Positions 33,775 through 46,100 of a stretch of 64,000 bases of DNA are shown piece after piece. The position numbers and the translations under genes are program-made. The stretch is from Imbricaverruca yamaguchii (taxonomy: Eukaryota > Arthropoda > Thecostraca > Neoverrucidae), in NCBI GenBank assembly GCA_034440575.1, contig JAOTOL010001656.1:2378001-2442000 (forward strand), written 5' to 3'. A model generated the notes under the pieces. That model saw only the letters and a program-made list of their open reading frames with translations, made no database searches and was not told the DNA's origin. Position 1 is the first letter of the stretch, and each line of letters opens with the position of its first letter.

Positions 33775-35640
33775 GCACACACCCGTTGTGTGCGCGTCCG
33801 CACGCGCGCGGTGTGTGTGCGTGCTTCTGTTGAAGAAAATGATTTACGTGTTCGGAAAAATCGTTCATTGACTTTATTTTATTTTCAGTTTCATTCCATT
33901 CATTAACTTCATTCCATTTTAACTTCAGAGCAACTCGACTGTGATGAACATATCGCGTCCCTAAGTTAGTGACCGATTTGGCATGAAAAAATTGGGAAAA
34001 GTGGAAAACTTTATTTCTGCATATTTTCAGATATTATTTCTGGGCAAAGACTTCCATTGGTGTTACGTTTGACCTTTTCCTGTGCACATCCTGCTTCGAA
34101 AGCTGCTAATCTCAACACTCTTCGAACATTCACCTTACTTTGATCTGATCGGCGACTCGACCTTGGCATGTGTCGTGGTATTAGATGATGTCACCAATCA
34201 GCGTAAAATTAGAAATTAAGTCATGAATCATATTTGCTTCACAACCAGTGCCTAAAAACTACGGCGACCAACCCAACGGCTGACTGAGGGCACTTCGACA
34301 ATGAACCATTTAAATCAAGTTGGATGATTAATAAAATGACAGACGAAATGTAACTATCGAGATTCCAGGACGAAGCTGCATCATATCGTTTGCCGCGTCT
34401 TCCTTTCTGACATAGAACATATGATAGTGGGAGTCAAGCTTATCCCATCCGCACTACGAGAGTAGGGCTCTCCCACATTACCAAAATTAACTTGCGAGGT
34501 CAATCACAAACAATTAATGTTCCAATAGAAGTGTAACTGTTTACCGACAGAAAGGGTGTGGGTTCCCTATCATTTCATTTTGCGTCGCAGTAACGCCACC
34601 AGTTCTACGCATCAGTATTGGTGACGTCACCAGTTCTACGTATTATAATATACCAACGCCACCCAGACACGAAATCATTCATCTATCACAAAGCATAATC
34701 ACGAACCGAGCACGTGCGAAGTCTGATTTGGCGTTTCCCGTGGTGTGGTGGTTCGTTGAGAAAGAGCGGAAAAAACCCCATCCACCGGATAGAAAAACAA
34801 GTTCATCTACGTGAGATACATTCCGAGAACAGTTCACTCGTGACATTTTACACGTACGCCATGCTTCATGCCGAACGCGTGGACGTTCATCACACTTCGC
34901 ACGGCATGTGAAGCGCGCAGGCTCCACAGGACAGATCCCAGCTTCGCCACATGGCGTGTCGACGTCTGTCGCCGCCGTGCCCTCCGAAACGGCATGGGTC
35001 GCGTCGCCCCGCGTCGGACGGCTCACCATCGATTGTGTCCAGTACATACTGGCCGAAAATGCAGCACCGTGGCCAAAATATCGCACACAGTGCTCTACAG
35101 TACACATTGCATGCCGCAAGAAGTGCAGTATACATCGCGAAATGAGGTATGTACATATGCAGTGTGCTGGATTACTGTTGAGGATGGGGCCTCACGGAAC
35201 AGGATGTTTTTATGGAGGTTGCAACAATATCTACACGGCGTACTAGTCCATCAGTGTATACACACAACATCAGGAATATACATAAGTTGGGCACACCAAA
35301 AGATACACACGACATAGTCGCTGACACCCAATTCACAAGCAACTAATCTCGGACAGGCTCTGATAGGCCGACAGCCTTCGGTTGCTCACAGAAACAAGTT
35401 CCCGACAGACATACCACCTCCCTGAGGCAAACCGTGGCTCGCAGCAATCAAATGCCAGCCAGTTAGTGACACGAACAAGTCGTAGAAAGACATGCACCCA
35501 ATCAAACTGGGTATTCGTAGTGCCGCACTACACTTGGCCCCTTCCCGCACATTTCGGAGACCTGCTCAGAACCATTCAACATCCACTTCATTCTATGTCC
35601 TCCCACTTAGTGGCTACATCAGTTGGCGTTGCCGGGGCGA
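33775..35640. other. Intron or intergenic DNA; overlapping open frames near 34680-35320 not supported
   Basis: A GC-richer patch at 34880-35150 has open frames on both strands without splice support or any known domain. Otherwise AT-rich and featureless. Confidence 0.35.
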
Positions 35641-35645
35641 TGACA

Positions 35646-37189
35646 TCAGAAGTCCGCCACGCCGCCCTCTTGATCTCCAGCGACCCGTGTGGGCGGTTCG
35701 GCGGCCCGTGTGGGTGGTTCGGCGGCCCGTGTGGGCGGTTCGGCGGCCCGTGTGGGCGGTTCGGCGGCCCGTGTGGGCGGTTCGGCGGCCAGTGTGGGCG
35801 GTTCGGCGGCCCGTGTGGGCGGTTCGGCGGCCCGTGTGGGCGGTTCGGCGGCCAGTGTGGGCGGTTCGGCGGCCTGTGTGGGCGGTTCGTCCGCCCGCCG
35901 ACGCACCGTGTGCCGCGTCCTGCTGTAGGTCCTGACGGGACCCGCTCTGCTGGCCACTTCCCCCGGCCCGGCTGACCCGGGACCCGCTCTGGCGGCCACG
36001 TCCGCCGGCCCGGGACCCGCTCTGCCGGCCACGTCCGCCGGCCCGGCTGCCACGGGACCCGCTCGGCCAGCCACGTCCGCCGGCCCGGCTGGCCCGGGAC
36101 CCGCTCGGCCAGCCACGTCCGCCGGCCTGGCTGGCACGGGACCCGCTCTGCCGGCCACGTCCGCCGGCCCGGCTGGCACGGCACCTGTGCGAGCGGGAGC
36201 GACGGCAGGACCGGCCGCCGCCGCCACCAGCCCGCCGTTCAGCGTGGTGTCAGCAATGGCCGGCTGCTGCCGCGCGGTCGGCGCGTCCTGCCCGGACCGA
36301 GACCCGCTGCTCGTGTGGTCGTGCTGGGACCGAGGGCCGCTGGACTGAGACCCGCTGCTCGTGTGGTCGTGCTGGGACCGAGGGCCGCTGGACTGAGACT
36401 CGCTGCTCGTGTGGTCGTGCTGGGACCGAGGGCCGCTGGACTGAGACCCGCTGCTCGTGTGGTCGTGCTGGGACCGTGGGCCGCCGGACTGAGACCCGCT
36501 GCTCGTGTGGTCGTGCTGGGACCGTGGGCCGCCGGACTGAGACCCGCTGCTCGTGTGGTCGTGCTGGGACCGTGGGCCGCCGGACTGAGACCCGCTGCTC
36601 GTGTGGTCGTGCTGGGACCGTGGGCCGCCGGACTGAGACCCGCTGCTCGTGTGGTCGTGCTGGGACCGTGGGCCGCCGGACTGAGACCCGCTGCTCGTGT
36701 GGTCGTGCGGGCTGAGACCGAGGGCCGCCGGACCGAGACCCGCTGCTCTAGTGTGGTCGTGCTGGGACCGTGGGCCGCCGGACTGAGACCCGCTGCTCGT
36801 GTGGTCGTGCTGGGACCGTGGGCCGCCGGACTGAGACCCGCTGCTCGTGTGGTCGTGCTGGGACCGTGGGCCGCCGGACTGAGACCCGCTGCTCGTGTGG
36901 TCGTGCTGGGACCGTGGGCCGCCGGACTGAGACCCGCTGCTCGTGTGGTCGTGCTGGGACCGTGGGCCGCCGGACTGAGACCCGCTGCTCGTGTGGTCGT
37001 GCTGAGACCGAGGGCCGCCGGACCGAGACCCGCTGCTCGTGTGGTCGTGCTGGGGCCGTCGGCCGCCGGCCGGAGTGGCCGGAGTGGCCGGAGTGGCCGG
37101 AGTGGCCGGAGTAGCCGCAGAAGTAGTGGAGCCCGCCACCTGCCGCCGGCTGGCGCCACAGTTGGAGGCGCGCTGCGACGTGATCAGAT
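35646..37189 (-). CDS. Zinc-finger gene exon 8, minisatellite-coded C-terminus
   Basis: Acceptor TTCGGCGCAG completes Asp, then LITSQRASNCGASRRQVAGS, a PAT tripeptide run, about 16 copies of SGSQSGGPRSQHDHTS (48 bp), about six copies of a GPADVAGRAGPVPA-like 14-mer (42 bp) and about ten copies of EPPTRAA (21 bp), ending at TGA. All three periods are multiples of three and the one frame stays open for 514 codons. Low complexity means coding is likely but not proved; a splice before the stop is possible. Confidence 0.65.
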
Positions 37190-40100
37190 CTGCGCCGAAC
37201 ACGACACGTGTTATCGTGGAACGCTTAGGGACGCAAGTATGTCAACATATCCTTCTGTTAATTATGCACAGAAACAAAGATCTTAACAAGCTTTAGTGAA
37301 ATTTACACAGGTAAACTGATGAAGAATTCGAATTGATGAAGAACGGGGGACAAAAATGAGCTAATTTTGCACCCATGATAGTATTTACAAAAATACACGG
37401 AGTGTCATGCCACCAAGCTTTGGTATCCTTTGTGGTTTGCACGCTATGTATACTTATGTTTGACACACACAATGATACGCCACCTTGACCATTAATCACA
37501 ATAAACATGTAGTCGACGGTCAACTTTTAGAGGTTGAGATCCCCTTCAATTAGTGTTAGGAATGCAGCCATTTTTAACTTCGGACAGGTCAGTCCTTGCC
37601 GCAGCAACATGGCAACATCATTGATGATAATGCACATGCGGAATTTCTCGTGAGCAAGAGAGCTGTATAATATTCCAAGATGATGCAGGGACGGAACAGA
37701 AAATTAGATGCAAGCAAGACTGGAAGAGGGCAGACTTGCTGGCATGCACAACAGATGACAACATATGCTGAAGTCTGGATCACTCTGCAATCTGTATGCG
37801 ATGTTAGTACCAATGTATATGCTCCATGTAATGGTGAGGTGGTGTGTAATTGTCTGGTGCATGATAATTAATAACAGACGTGTTCATGTGTACATTCTTC
37901 TTTTGTGAAGAATGCTGGGACCAGTAATACTCGGAAGAATATAAGGTCGAAGACAGAACTAGAGAGCTAGAGTGGTCCCTACGCAACCGCAAAGCACAAA
38001 AGCAATCATTTCCCAACAAGACTTGTGGACAGAAATTACGACTTACCATGACATAGGAATGCTCAGAAAGTCAGAGGGACAAGAACAAACAAATACTGGG
38101 GGCTGAGTGGGAGTGAGATGGAGTGGGGTGCACTGAAACATTTCCTGAAGTATTTCTTGTGAGTACAAACGAGGAATGTGAGTTACTGTGTGTGTGCACT
38201 GAATGGGACCAATTCCTTATTCCTGGAAAAAAATTATTGTCCAAGAGAATGAAAGCTTTATTTCCAAAACATAACAAGGGAAAAAGACAGATTCCTCCAT
38301 CCCAATGCTACACATTAAGAAATGAAGAAAAATTGAAAATAATATTCCTAGGTCATGGGTGTTGATTTATGAAAATCATGGGGGAGGGATGCAAGGGCAG
38401 GATAAAATTGTTTGGGGGCGCACTTCATATGATCACATGTTAGAAGTTGAAGTTATTGGGGAGGCAAAGTCAACATTAAGAGTGCACTTGTCTTCCCAAA
38501 AAAAGTATATAAAATAAGAACCCTGACCTAGATGCGTCAATGGGTGCATGTGCGCTCACAGAGGTATACATATGTACACAGTGCAAAATATAAGGAATCA
38601 CAATTTGGCTATGGCTGCCCATACTTCTCGACATTAAGCTGGATGTGCATGCCCTATACCAGCTAGCTATATTTGTGCTTTAATACTGAAGTTTACACCA
38701 ACGAGAGGAATTCAGTTTCAACAATCCTTAATTAAGCCTCATTTCCTACATTGGTCGACACTACCTATCACTACACTGTACAAATACAATATATGAGATT
38801 AATTAGTAGTCTTAACACCTGCTCCTTGAACTATCCGGCTATATCCTGCCACATAACATACGCTTCCAGCTTATCTCAGCCAATAATTTAAACAAGATAT
38901 TGAGAATAGGTCTATTTATGCTCAGTAAGGATATGGATAATAGCTGGGTGGGTAGTACTTAACAAGGTTGGTGATGCCAACCACGAGTCTGCTTCCATCC
39001 AGTGGGAAACTCAGTGCTTCCAAGAAAAATCCCTCGCCAAGTGAAGGAAACCTCTATTCTCCTCTCACCTTGTGAAGGAAACCACCATTTCCAGACTGAC
39101 CGGACCAGAACGGCGCTTCTTAAATTCGATGGGCTTTCCAGATGTCACTCCGGTAGGAGCTTTTTAAACTACTGCCAAGAAAGGCTGTAAATAATGAATT
39201 TAATTTTGTTCCTTTGAAGACTGAGATGCTCTACATCAACTGACATGCACGAAACTGTTAATATTTGTATTCCAGACCAACCCCAAGCAACAGAAGATAA
39301 AAACATAAGATGGATTTTACTCATAAAAATCGCCTAAATGGCTGCTATAGTATTGGAATCGTATTGCTGCTATAGTATTGCCTATGGCTGCTCTGTATTC
39401 GTTAGTTAGTTAGTTGGGCATTCGGGTTCTTCGACCAGTCTGTGATCGTTGGCGACCATGGATCTCCGTGTGCTCGTGTGTCTTCAGCACTCCACATCAA
39501 ACTCAATTTCAAAAATACATTCACTGACGTTCTACAAGTTCACGTGGGCACAATTTCACAGCACATGAACTTCACGAACTTCACACATTGTGAAACCGAA
39601 AACATTCACCTGGGCTCAGACCACCCAATAGCACAGATACCGGTGCTCCCCAACGTGACAGACACACAGAACCCGCCTGGCGGGCACACACTTGGTGTTT
39701 GTGACTTTTCCAAACACTGATGCAGCTAGGTTCCCAGTCATCTTCAACACCACCCATCAGCTGCGGGGCTGCTGGCTCCTCACCGACAATGCCGTGCCGA
39801 CTGAGGCCGCTCTGCTGGTGCGCCAGCTGCGCGTGCAGCACCACTGAGCGTGTGTTCTCGAATATGACGTCACACAGCGGACACTTGGTGACGTGGCCGC
39901 CCAGCTCCGCCACACTGAAGGACACGTGGCTGTGTGTGGCGGCCATGTGTCGTCCCAGCGAACTGGCAAGTCGGAACCTGTCGGCCACCAGCAACGGGCA
40001 CCAGTGAGAGGCGCCGGCCTTACCTCAGCGCGCACTGATTCACAGCCAGAAACGTGTCCACCGGAGCAGGATTTGTTGGCATTTTTGGCACGCAATTCTG

Positions 40101-43100
40101 GCGGAAGTAATTGATTACTACGTGTCCTTTCATAAACCCTCCTCAACAATTCCTCCTTTAAACAGGACATTTTACTGCTACCATGAGCGATTTCACCGAG
40201 TTTTCCTCAACACTGTCTCCGGAGTCATCACTACCAATTCCGCAGATGCACGCGCATATGAGGTGGATGAAGTTGTAGCGAGTTGGCGGTGCAATGGTGC
40301 GGAAGACTGACATACGTTCAGCGTTTTATAACTACATGACCAAACGTGGCGTCAACGGCCTCGCGGGACTGAGAACACGGTTAACGCAAAAGAGGGCGAT
40401 TCTCCTGCAGGCATTTCACCAGGCAGATCCGCGTGTGCCCAACTACTATCACAGATGGCCAAGACGATCCCTGGCGCAGTTTGCACCCACCTCTTATTGA
40501 CAAGTACAAAAACAGACCTGTGATTAGCCCCCTATCGCAGAGGATCCAGACGATTCTGTGTACCCACCTCTGGTCGCAGAGGATCCAGACGATTATGTGT
40601 ACCCATCTCTGGTCGCAGAGGATCCAGACGATTCTGTGTACCCACCTCTGGTCGCAGAGGACCCAGACGATTATGTGTACCCACCTCTGGTCGCAGAGGA
40701 TCCAGACGACTCTGTGTACACACCTCTGGTCGCAGAGGACCCAGACGATTATGTGTACCCACCTCTGGTCGCAGAGGATCCAGACGATTCTGTGTACCCA
40801 CCTCTGGTCGCAGATGATCCAGACGATTCTGTGTACCCACCTCTGGTCGCAGAGGACCCAGACGATTATGTGTACCCACCTCTGGTCGCAGAGGATCCAG
40901 ACGATTCTGTGTACCCACCTCTGGTCGCAGAGGATCCAGACGATTGTGTGTACCCACCTCTGGTCGCAGAGGATCCAGACGATTCTGTGTACCCACCTCT
41001 GGTCGCAGAGGCGGCAGACGATTGTGTGTACCCATCTCTGGTCGCAGAGGATCCAGACGATTCTGTGTACCCACCTCTGGTCGCAGAGGATCCAGACGAT
41101 TCTGTGTACCCACCTCTGTTCGCAGAGGATCCAGACGATTCTGTGTACCCACCTCTGGTCGCAGAGGATCCAGACGATTGTGTGTACCCACCTCTGGTCG
41201 CAGAGGCGGCAGACGATTCTGTGTACCCACCTCTGGTCGCAGAGGATCCAGACGATTCTGTGTACCCACCTCTGTTCGCAGAGGACCCAGACGATTCTGT
41301 GTACCCACCTCTGGTCGCAGAGGAGCCAGACGATTGTGTGTACCCACCTCTGGTCGCAGAGGCGGCAGACGATTGTGTGTACCCACCTCTGGTCGCAGAG
41401 GCGGCAGACGTGTGGCCAGTCGTCAGGGCTGGTGGCCGCACGCGGGCCTGTCAGCTGCTCAGGCTTCGCCTGACTCGCGGATGCCGCCAGCGGCGGGTTA
41501 GATACTTCCCCTGGCGGCCTAAAGTCAAACCCAGTCACGTAAGTTACCAACACAAGCTAATGCTGGCAATCTGTTCTCACCGAGAAAATACCGCTAGCTT
41601 CACTGATCGGAGCTGCACCCCACGTCAGCTTCACTGATCATAGCTGCATCCCACGTCAGCTTCAGATCTGCTTCATATCCATGTGAACAACGACCAAACC
41701 TGGCACGCATTCCTTATATTCACACACACCCGACATCCCCATCCATTCCCTCTACAAGATGGCGGATCTGAAAACACCTGATGGGTTCTGAGTATGGTAC
41801 GCAAGGATGCTCAGAAGACCATGTCATGCTAATAATAACAAATATGTTCCAGATACAGCATGCGATCAGATAAACAAAAGCATTGTCCACAATAAGATGC
41901 GTTGTACTTCCATACACCCAAAATATAAAAAGAAGAAAGAAAACAACTTGCCTCTCACGCGAGGCTTGGCTGTTGAATATCAGGGGTTGTTTCATGCCAA
42001 AATATCCCTAGTCATTACAGCAATACCATGTAAACATAAATAATCGTAATCATTGCTATCATTATAACCAAAGTGCTCAAAAACACAAATACCAATGCCA
42101 CCACCCAACCACAGCCGGTCGCCTGCCGTAGGTCGTCTGTCGTCTGTCGTCTGTCGTCTGTCGTAGGTTGTCTGTCGTCTGTCGTATGTCGTCAGTCGTA
42201 GGTCGTATGTCGTAGGTAGTCTGTCGTCGGTCGTCTGTCGTCGTCGGTCGTCTGTCGTCTGTCGTCTGTCGTCTGTCGTAGGTCGTCGGTCGTCGGTCGT
42301 AGGTCGTCTGTCGTCTGTCGTCGGTCGTGTGTCGTCGGCCGTCTGTCGTCTGTCGTCTGTCGTCTGTCATCTGCCGTCTGCCGTCTGCCGTCTGTCGTCA
42401 GTCTTCAGTCATCAGTCGTTAGTCGTCTGTCGTCGGTCGTCTATCGTCAGTCGTCTGTCGTCGGCCGTCTGTCGTCGGCCGCTGGTCGTTGGTTGACGAT
42501 CGCCATCACCGACATCATCGACATCACCATCGCCAACAGCATGAGCATGACCATCGCAAGTAAAGAGATGGCAAGACGGTGGCCATCGGTACCATGCGAA
42601 ATGATGCATATGGTGGTGTTATAGTAGGTTGGTGTTCTGGCACGACTCAGCGAAAATAACAAATTGAGTTTCACGTGAGACTCAAGGTACCTTCCCTTAC
42701 GTCCACGTGCATGATCACAATGCCATAAATCATGGAAGTATTGACATACGCAGTGCGCGCATTCTATTTACTCCCGTTTGTTACAATGTATCGTTGTTAA
42801 CCATTTCGATTCGGTGCGCGCGCGAAATTCATTAATGCCGTGCCCATTTCACACCCACTCAGCCTCCCGCCTTTTCCACGCGCGCCCAGCCCGACTCCGT
42901 TGCAGGTCGGCCGGCGTTTCCGGCGTAACTCACAGTGTGTCGACGCCACGGCCGGCCAGCCCCAGCTCGCCCACCACCTTCTGGTCGAGCAGGGCGATCG
43001 CCTTGTCAAAGAGCCGACCTAGGGCGCTGCTCATCTGGCCCTTCAGTCCGGTGTCGCTGGAGGCTGGCCGGCGCACGTGAGCGCCGGCTATGTGCAGACT

Positions 43101-46100
43101 CAACAGCAGCGGGTCGCTGATGAGCTGACCGCACACGTGACACGCCTCGTGCCACTGCGACTCGGGCAGAACCTGCGCACCCACTAGCTGGTAAGCTCGT
43201 GTCCCAGCTTCACCACGTGGCAAATCCCGAACAGCTGCTGCGCACATTGGCAAAACCGACAGTCGATGCATGAACACTGAATGGTGCAGCTCCTAGCAGC
43301 CAGTCCCGTTACAGACTCTGCCCGGGTCGGATAAGGTGTGCACCGAGACCGACTGGTGAGACCTGGTGCTGGGCTACATGTGGAGCACACTGATAGGGCT
43401 GGGACTGGGAAGACTGTACGACTGGCATCGGTGAGCAAGCGACCATGGTTGGTTGGTTGGCAGCGAAAAATGGCTAATGGCATAAGCAACCTGGCATATG
43501 AGGAATGATTGAAGAAATTGAATATGTTTTCACTTAGATATAGAAGGCTGAGAGGAGATCTCATCGAGGTCCTTAAATTTGTCCATGGTCTGGAGAGGGG
43601 ATATCTTGGGGTAATGTTTGAATTGAACAGAAATGATGCAATTAGAGGTCATAAATTCAAAATTAAAGTTAACCACAGCAGAATAAGGTTAAGGCAGACT
43701 TTCTTCACCAACAGGGTAGTAGATCACTGGAACCAGCTACCAGAAAACATTGTCAGCAGCAGCACAATGAACATCTTTAAAAACAGTATAGACAATCATT
43801 ATAGGAATAGAGGGCTTGCTTTTCAGTATTACAGGGAGGGCTGATTGACAGATTTGGTGGGCAACTGGTTCAGTGTACAGAGTGCAACCAAGAATGGCCC
43901 TTGTGGCTCATAGTTGCACTAATCTGTTATGTCTTATGTCTTTATGACCACCAGAGACCAACGATGGGACAAGGCCCAACACGCGACGATTAACCCGCCC
44001 CGTCTCGGGGGGGGGGGTTCAACCGCCCCCCTCAGGTTTTTCGCGGATAGCGGACGAACGACGCGCGGCAGCGTGGCCAAATTTGGCATACCTTTTCCCA
44101 CATGAATTTGACATGCTGATTCAAAATTTTTAGGTCAGGTCATCTAGGGTCAACGAGTTAGTTAAGGTCAAGTGAGGTCACCTCCAAAAAAGTTAAACCA
44201 GTCGTCACGCTTTAGCGGATACAGATATTTTAATGAATCTTTCAGCGTTTGCTTATATTTACGGATGCAACAAAACGTACGAGTGGAATTTTTCATTTTT
44301 TGTTTTGTTTTGGACTACATATCAATTTTGCGTACTTGCCAAATTGCAGTTCTAATACAGGGATCTGCCTAAAGTAAGCATTATTTATTGGGGCAAATTG
44401 ACTTCCAACAACGTTTCTCGGTCTGCTCTACCCATTGGAAAAGGAAAATTAAAGAAAACTTTAAAACTCAAAATTTTGAAATTTCAAAAAATACTATTTT
44501 TATTTTTGGATGGCCACAAAAATATAGGCCTGGTCCATTTCGCTGTCCTTTTTCTCATTCTAAATATAAAAATTTTGTTCATATATCCCCAAAATGAATT
44601 CCCCAGAGTCAAAAACATAATGTAAGTCGTGAAGTCGTAAAAATCAATCCTCCTGGAGACGTCAATTTTAGGGGAAATTGTTATGGAGGGTGGATCCTGA
44701 CCCTACTCGTCGAGCGCTTTCGGATCGCACCTCTTTCGTTTTCGTGCGATGCTTAGTTTGGATTTTAGAGGGGGTCTTCAACCCCTCCCCCTCCCGAGAC
44801 GGGGTGGGAGGATTTGACCGGAAAGACGGCGCGGGTTAAGGCTCGACTCCGCGCCTCCTTTGTTTTGCACATCCTGTGATACTGTGTGCTAGTGCTGGAT
44901 GACAACGGTGAACCGGCGATCCATCTCAGACAACTATGAAACGATTTTCTTAGAACAAAAAACACAAGATCCTTGTAGCAGATAAATGGAAGGAAAGTAC
45001 AGGCGAGCAGAAGTGCCAAGAAGCTAACATTCACTCCATTAACTGAAGTTCACTTCCTTGCGGAGGTGAAGCGCATAGGAATTGTTGATTAACTGTGGAA
45101 TGGTTGATCAACTGTGGAATTGTTGATTAACTGTTGAATAATTCATCAACTATGGGATGGTTGACTAACCATCGAGTCCACCTAGCACAGCCGCTAACAA
45201 CCAGAGGTCTGCATACCACATTGATCAGCGTGCGACACGGACCCTACAGCACCAACTGACTCGGCACCGCTCCGGACATCCGACCACAATGCTGGTCTCC
45301 GCCCTGACACCAGCTCAGCACGGTTATCGCCGTGAAGCCCGAGCCCTTTCCCCTGACCTTCAGCGGCGTGAGTGTCTCCGCCCCGCCGCCGCCGACGTCC
45401 GAGTCACGGTGCTGATGTACCAGATGCTGGCGTACCGACTGGCGTCCCCGGAACTGCAGGCGGCACACCGGGCACTGGAACAGGCCGTCCTTGTGCTGGC
45501 GAGTGAGCTCCTCCTCGGCGGAGTACGCCTGTCGTTTGAGCTGTTCGGCGGAGCACGTCTGCCGCGCCGCCGACAGCGCCTCTAGCGGCGGCGGCGGCGG
45601 CGGCACACTTTCCGAGGCCATGCTGTCGTACACCAGGTCCGGCTGCGCCGACGAACCCAACTGTTCCAACATCATCATCTCCTCGTCGGTGATGCCTGCC
45701 GGCACATATTGACGTTCTTGGCGTCAGAAACCATCTCTGGCAGACACCTGACTTAGTAAAGGTGAACAGGTAAATCAGCGCTATTACAACGAAAACGAGC
45801 AAGGCCAATTCACCACGCAGATGGAGACACTGAGCACTCATGGCTGTTACGAGGAGGGATGTTAACGTAGGACAAGTCGAAATGCGGCAACATTTAATTT
45901 TTTTCAGAGCGATAATAAAACGTAGAGGAGGCAGGCACTAGCTACTCACATTTTGTAGGATGGGGGAGGGGCAGACGCCAGTTCATGACTAGGGTTTTAT
46001 TTTTGTTTCTGGCTTAAATACCATAACGTTCAAGCTATTAACACACGAACCGATTGCGATCTATTTTTAAATGAGATACCAAATACATCGTGCGGGGTTT

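Noticed and set aside
34679..35317. Overlapping frames of 146 and 149 codons
   Set aside because: Opposite-strand shadows of one GC-rich patch, no domain and no convincing splice sites.
40433..41637. Long plus-strand frames across the 39-bp array
   Set aside because: Antisense by-products of the array; the only supported reading is the minus-strand exon 6 and its possible read-through.
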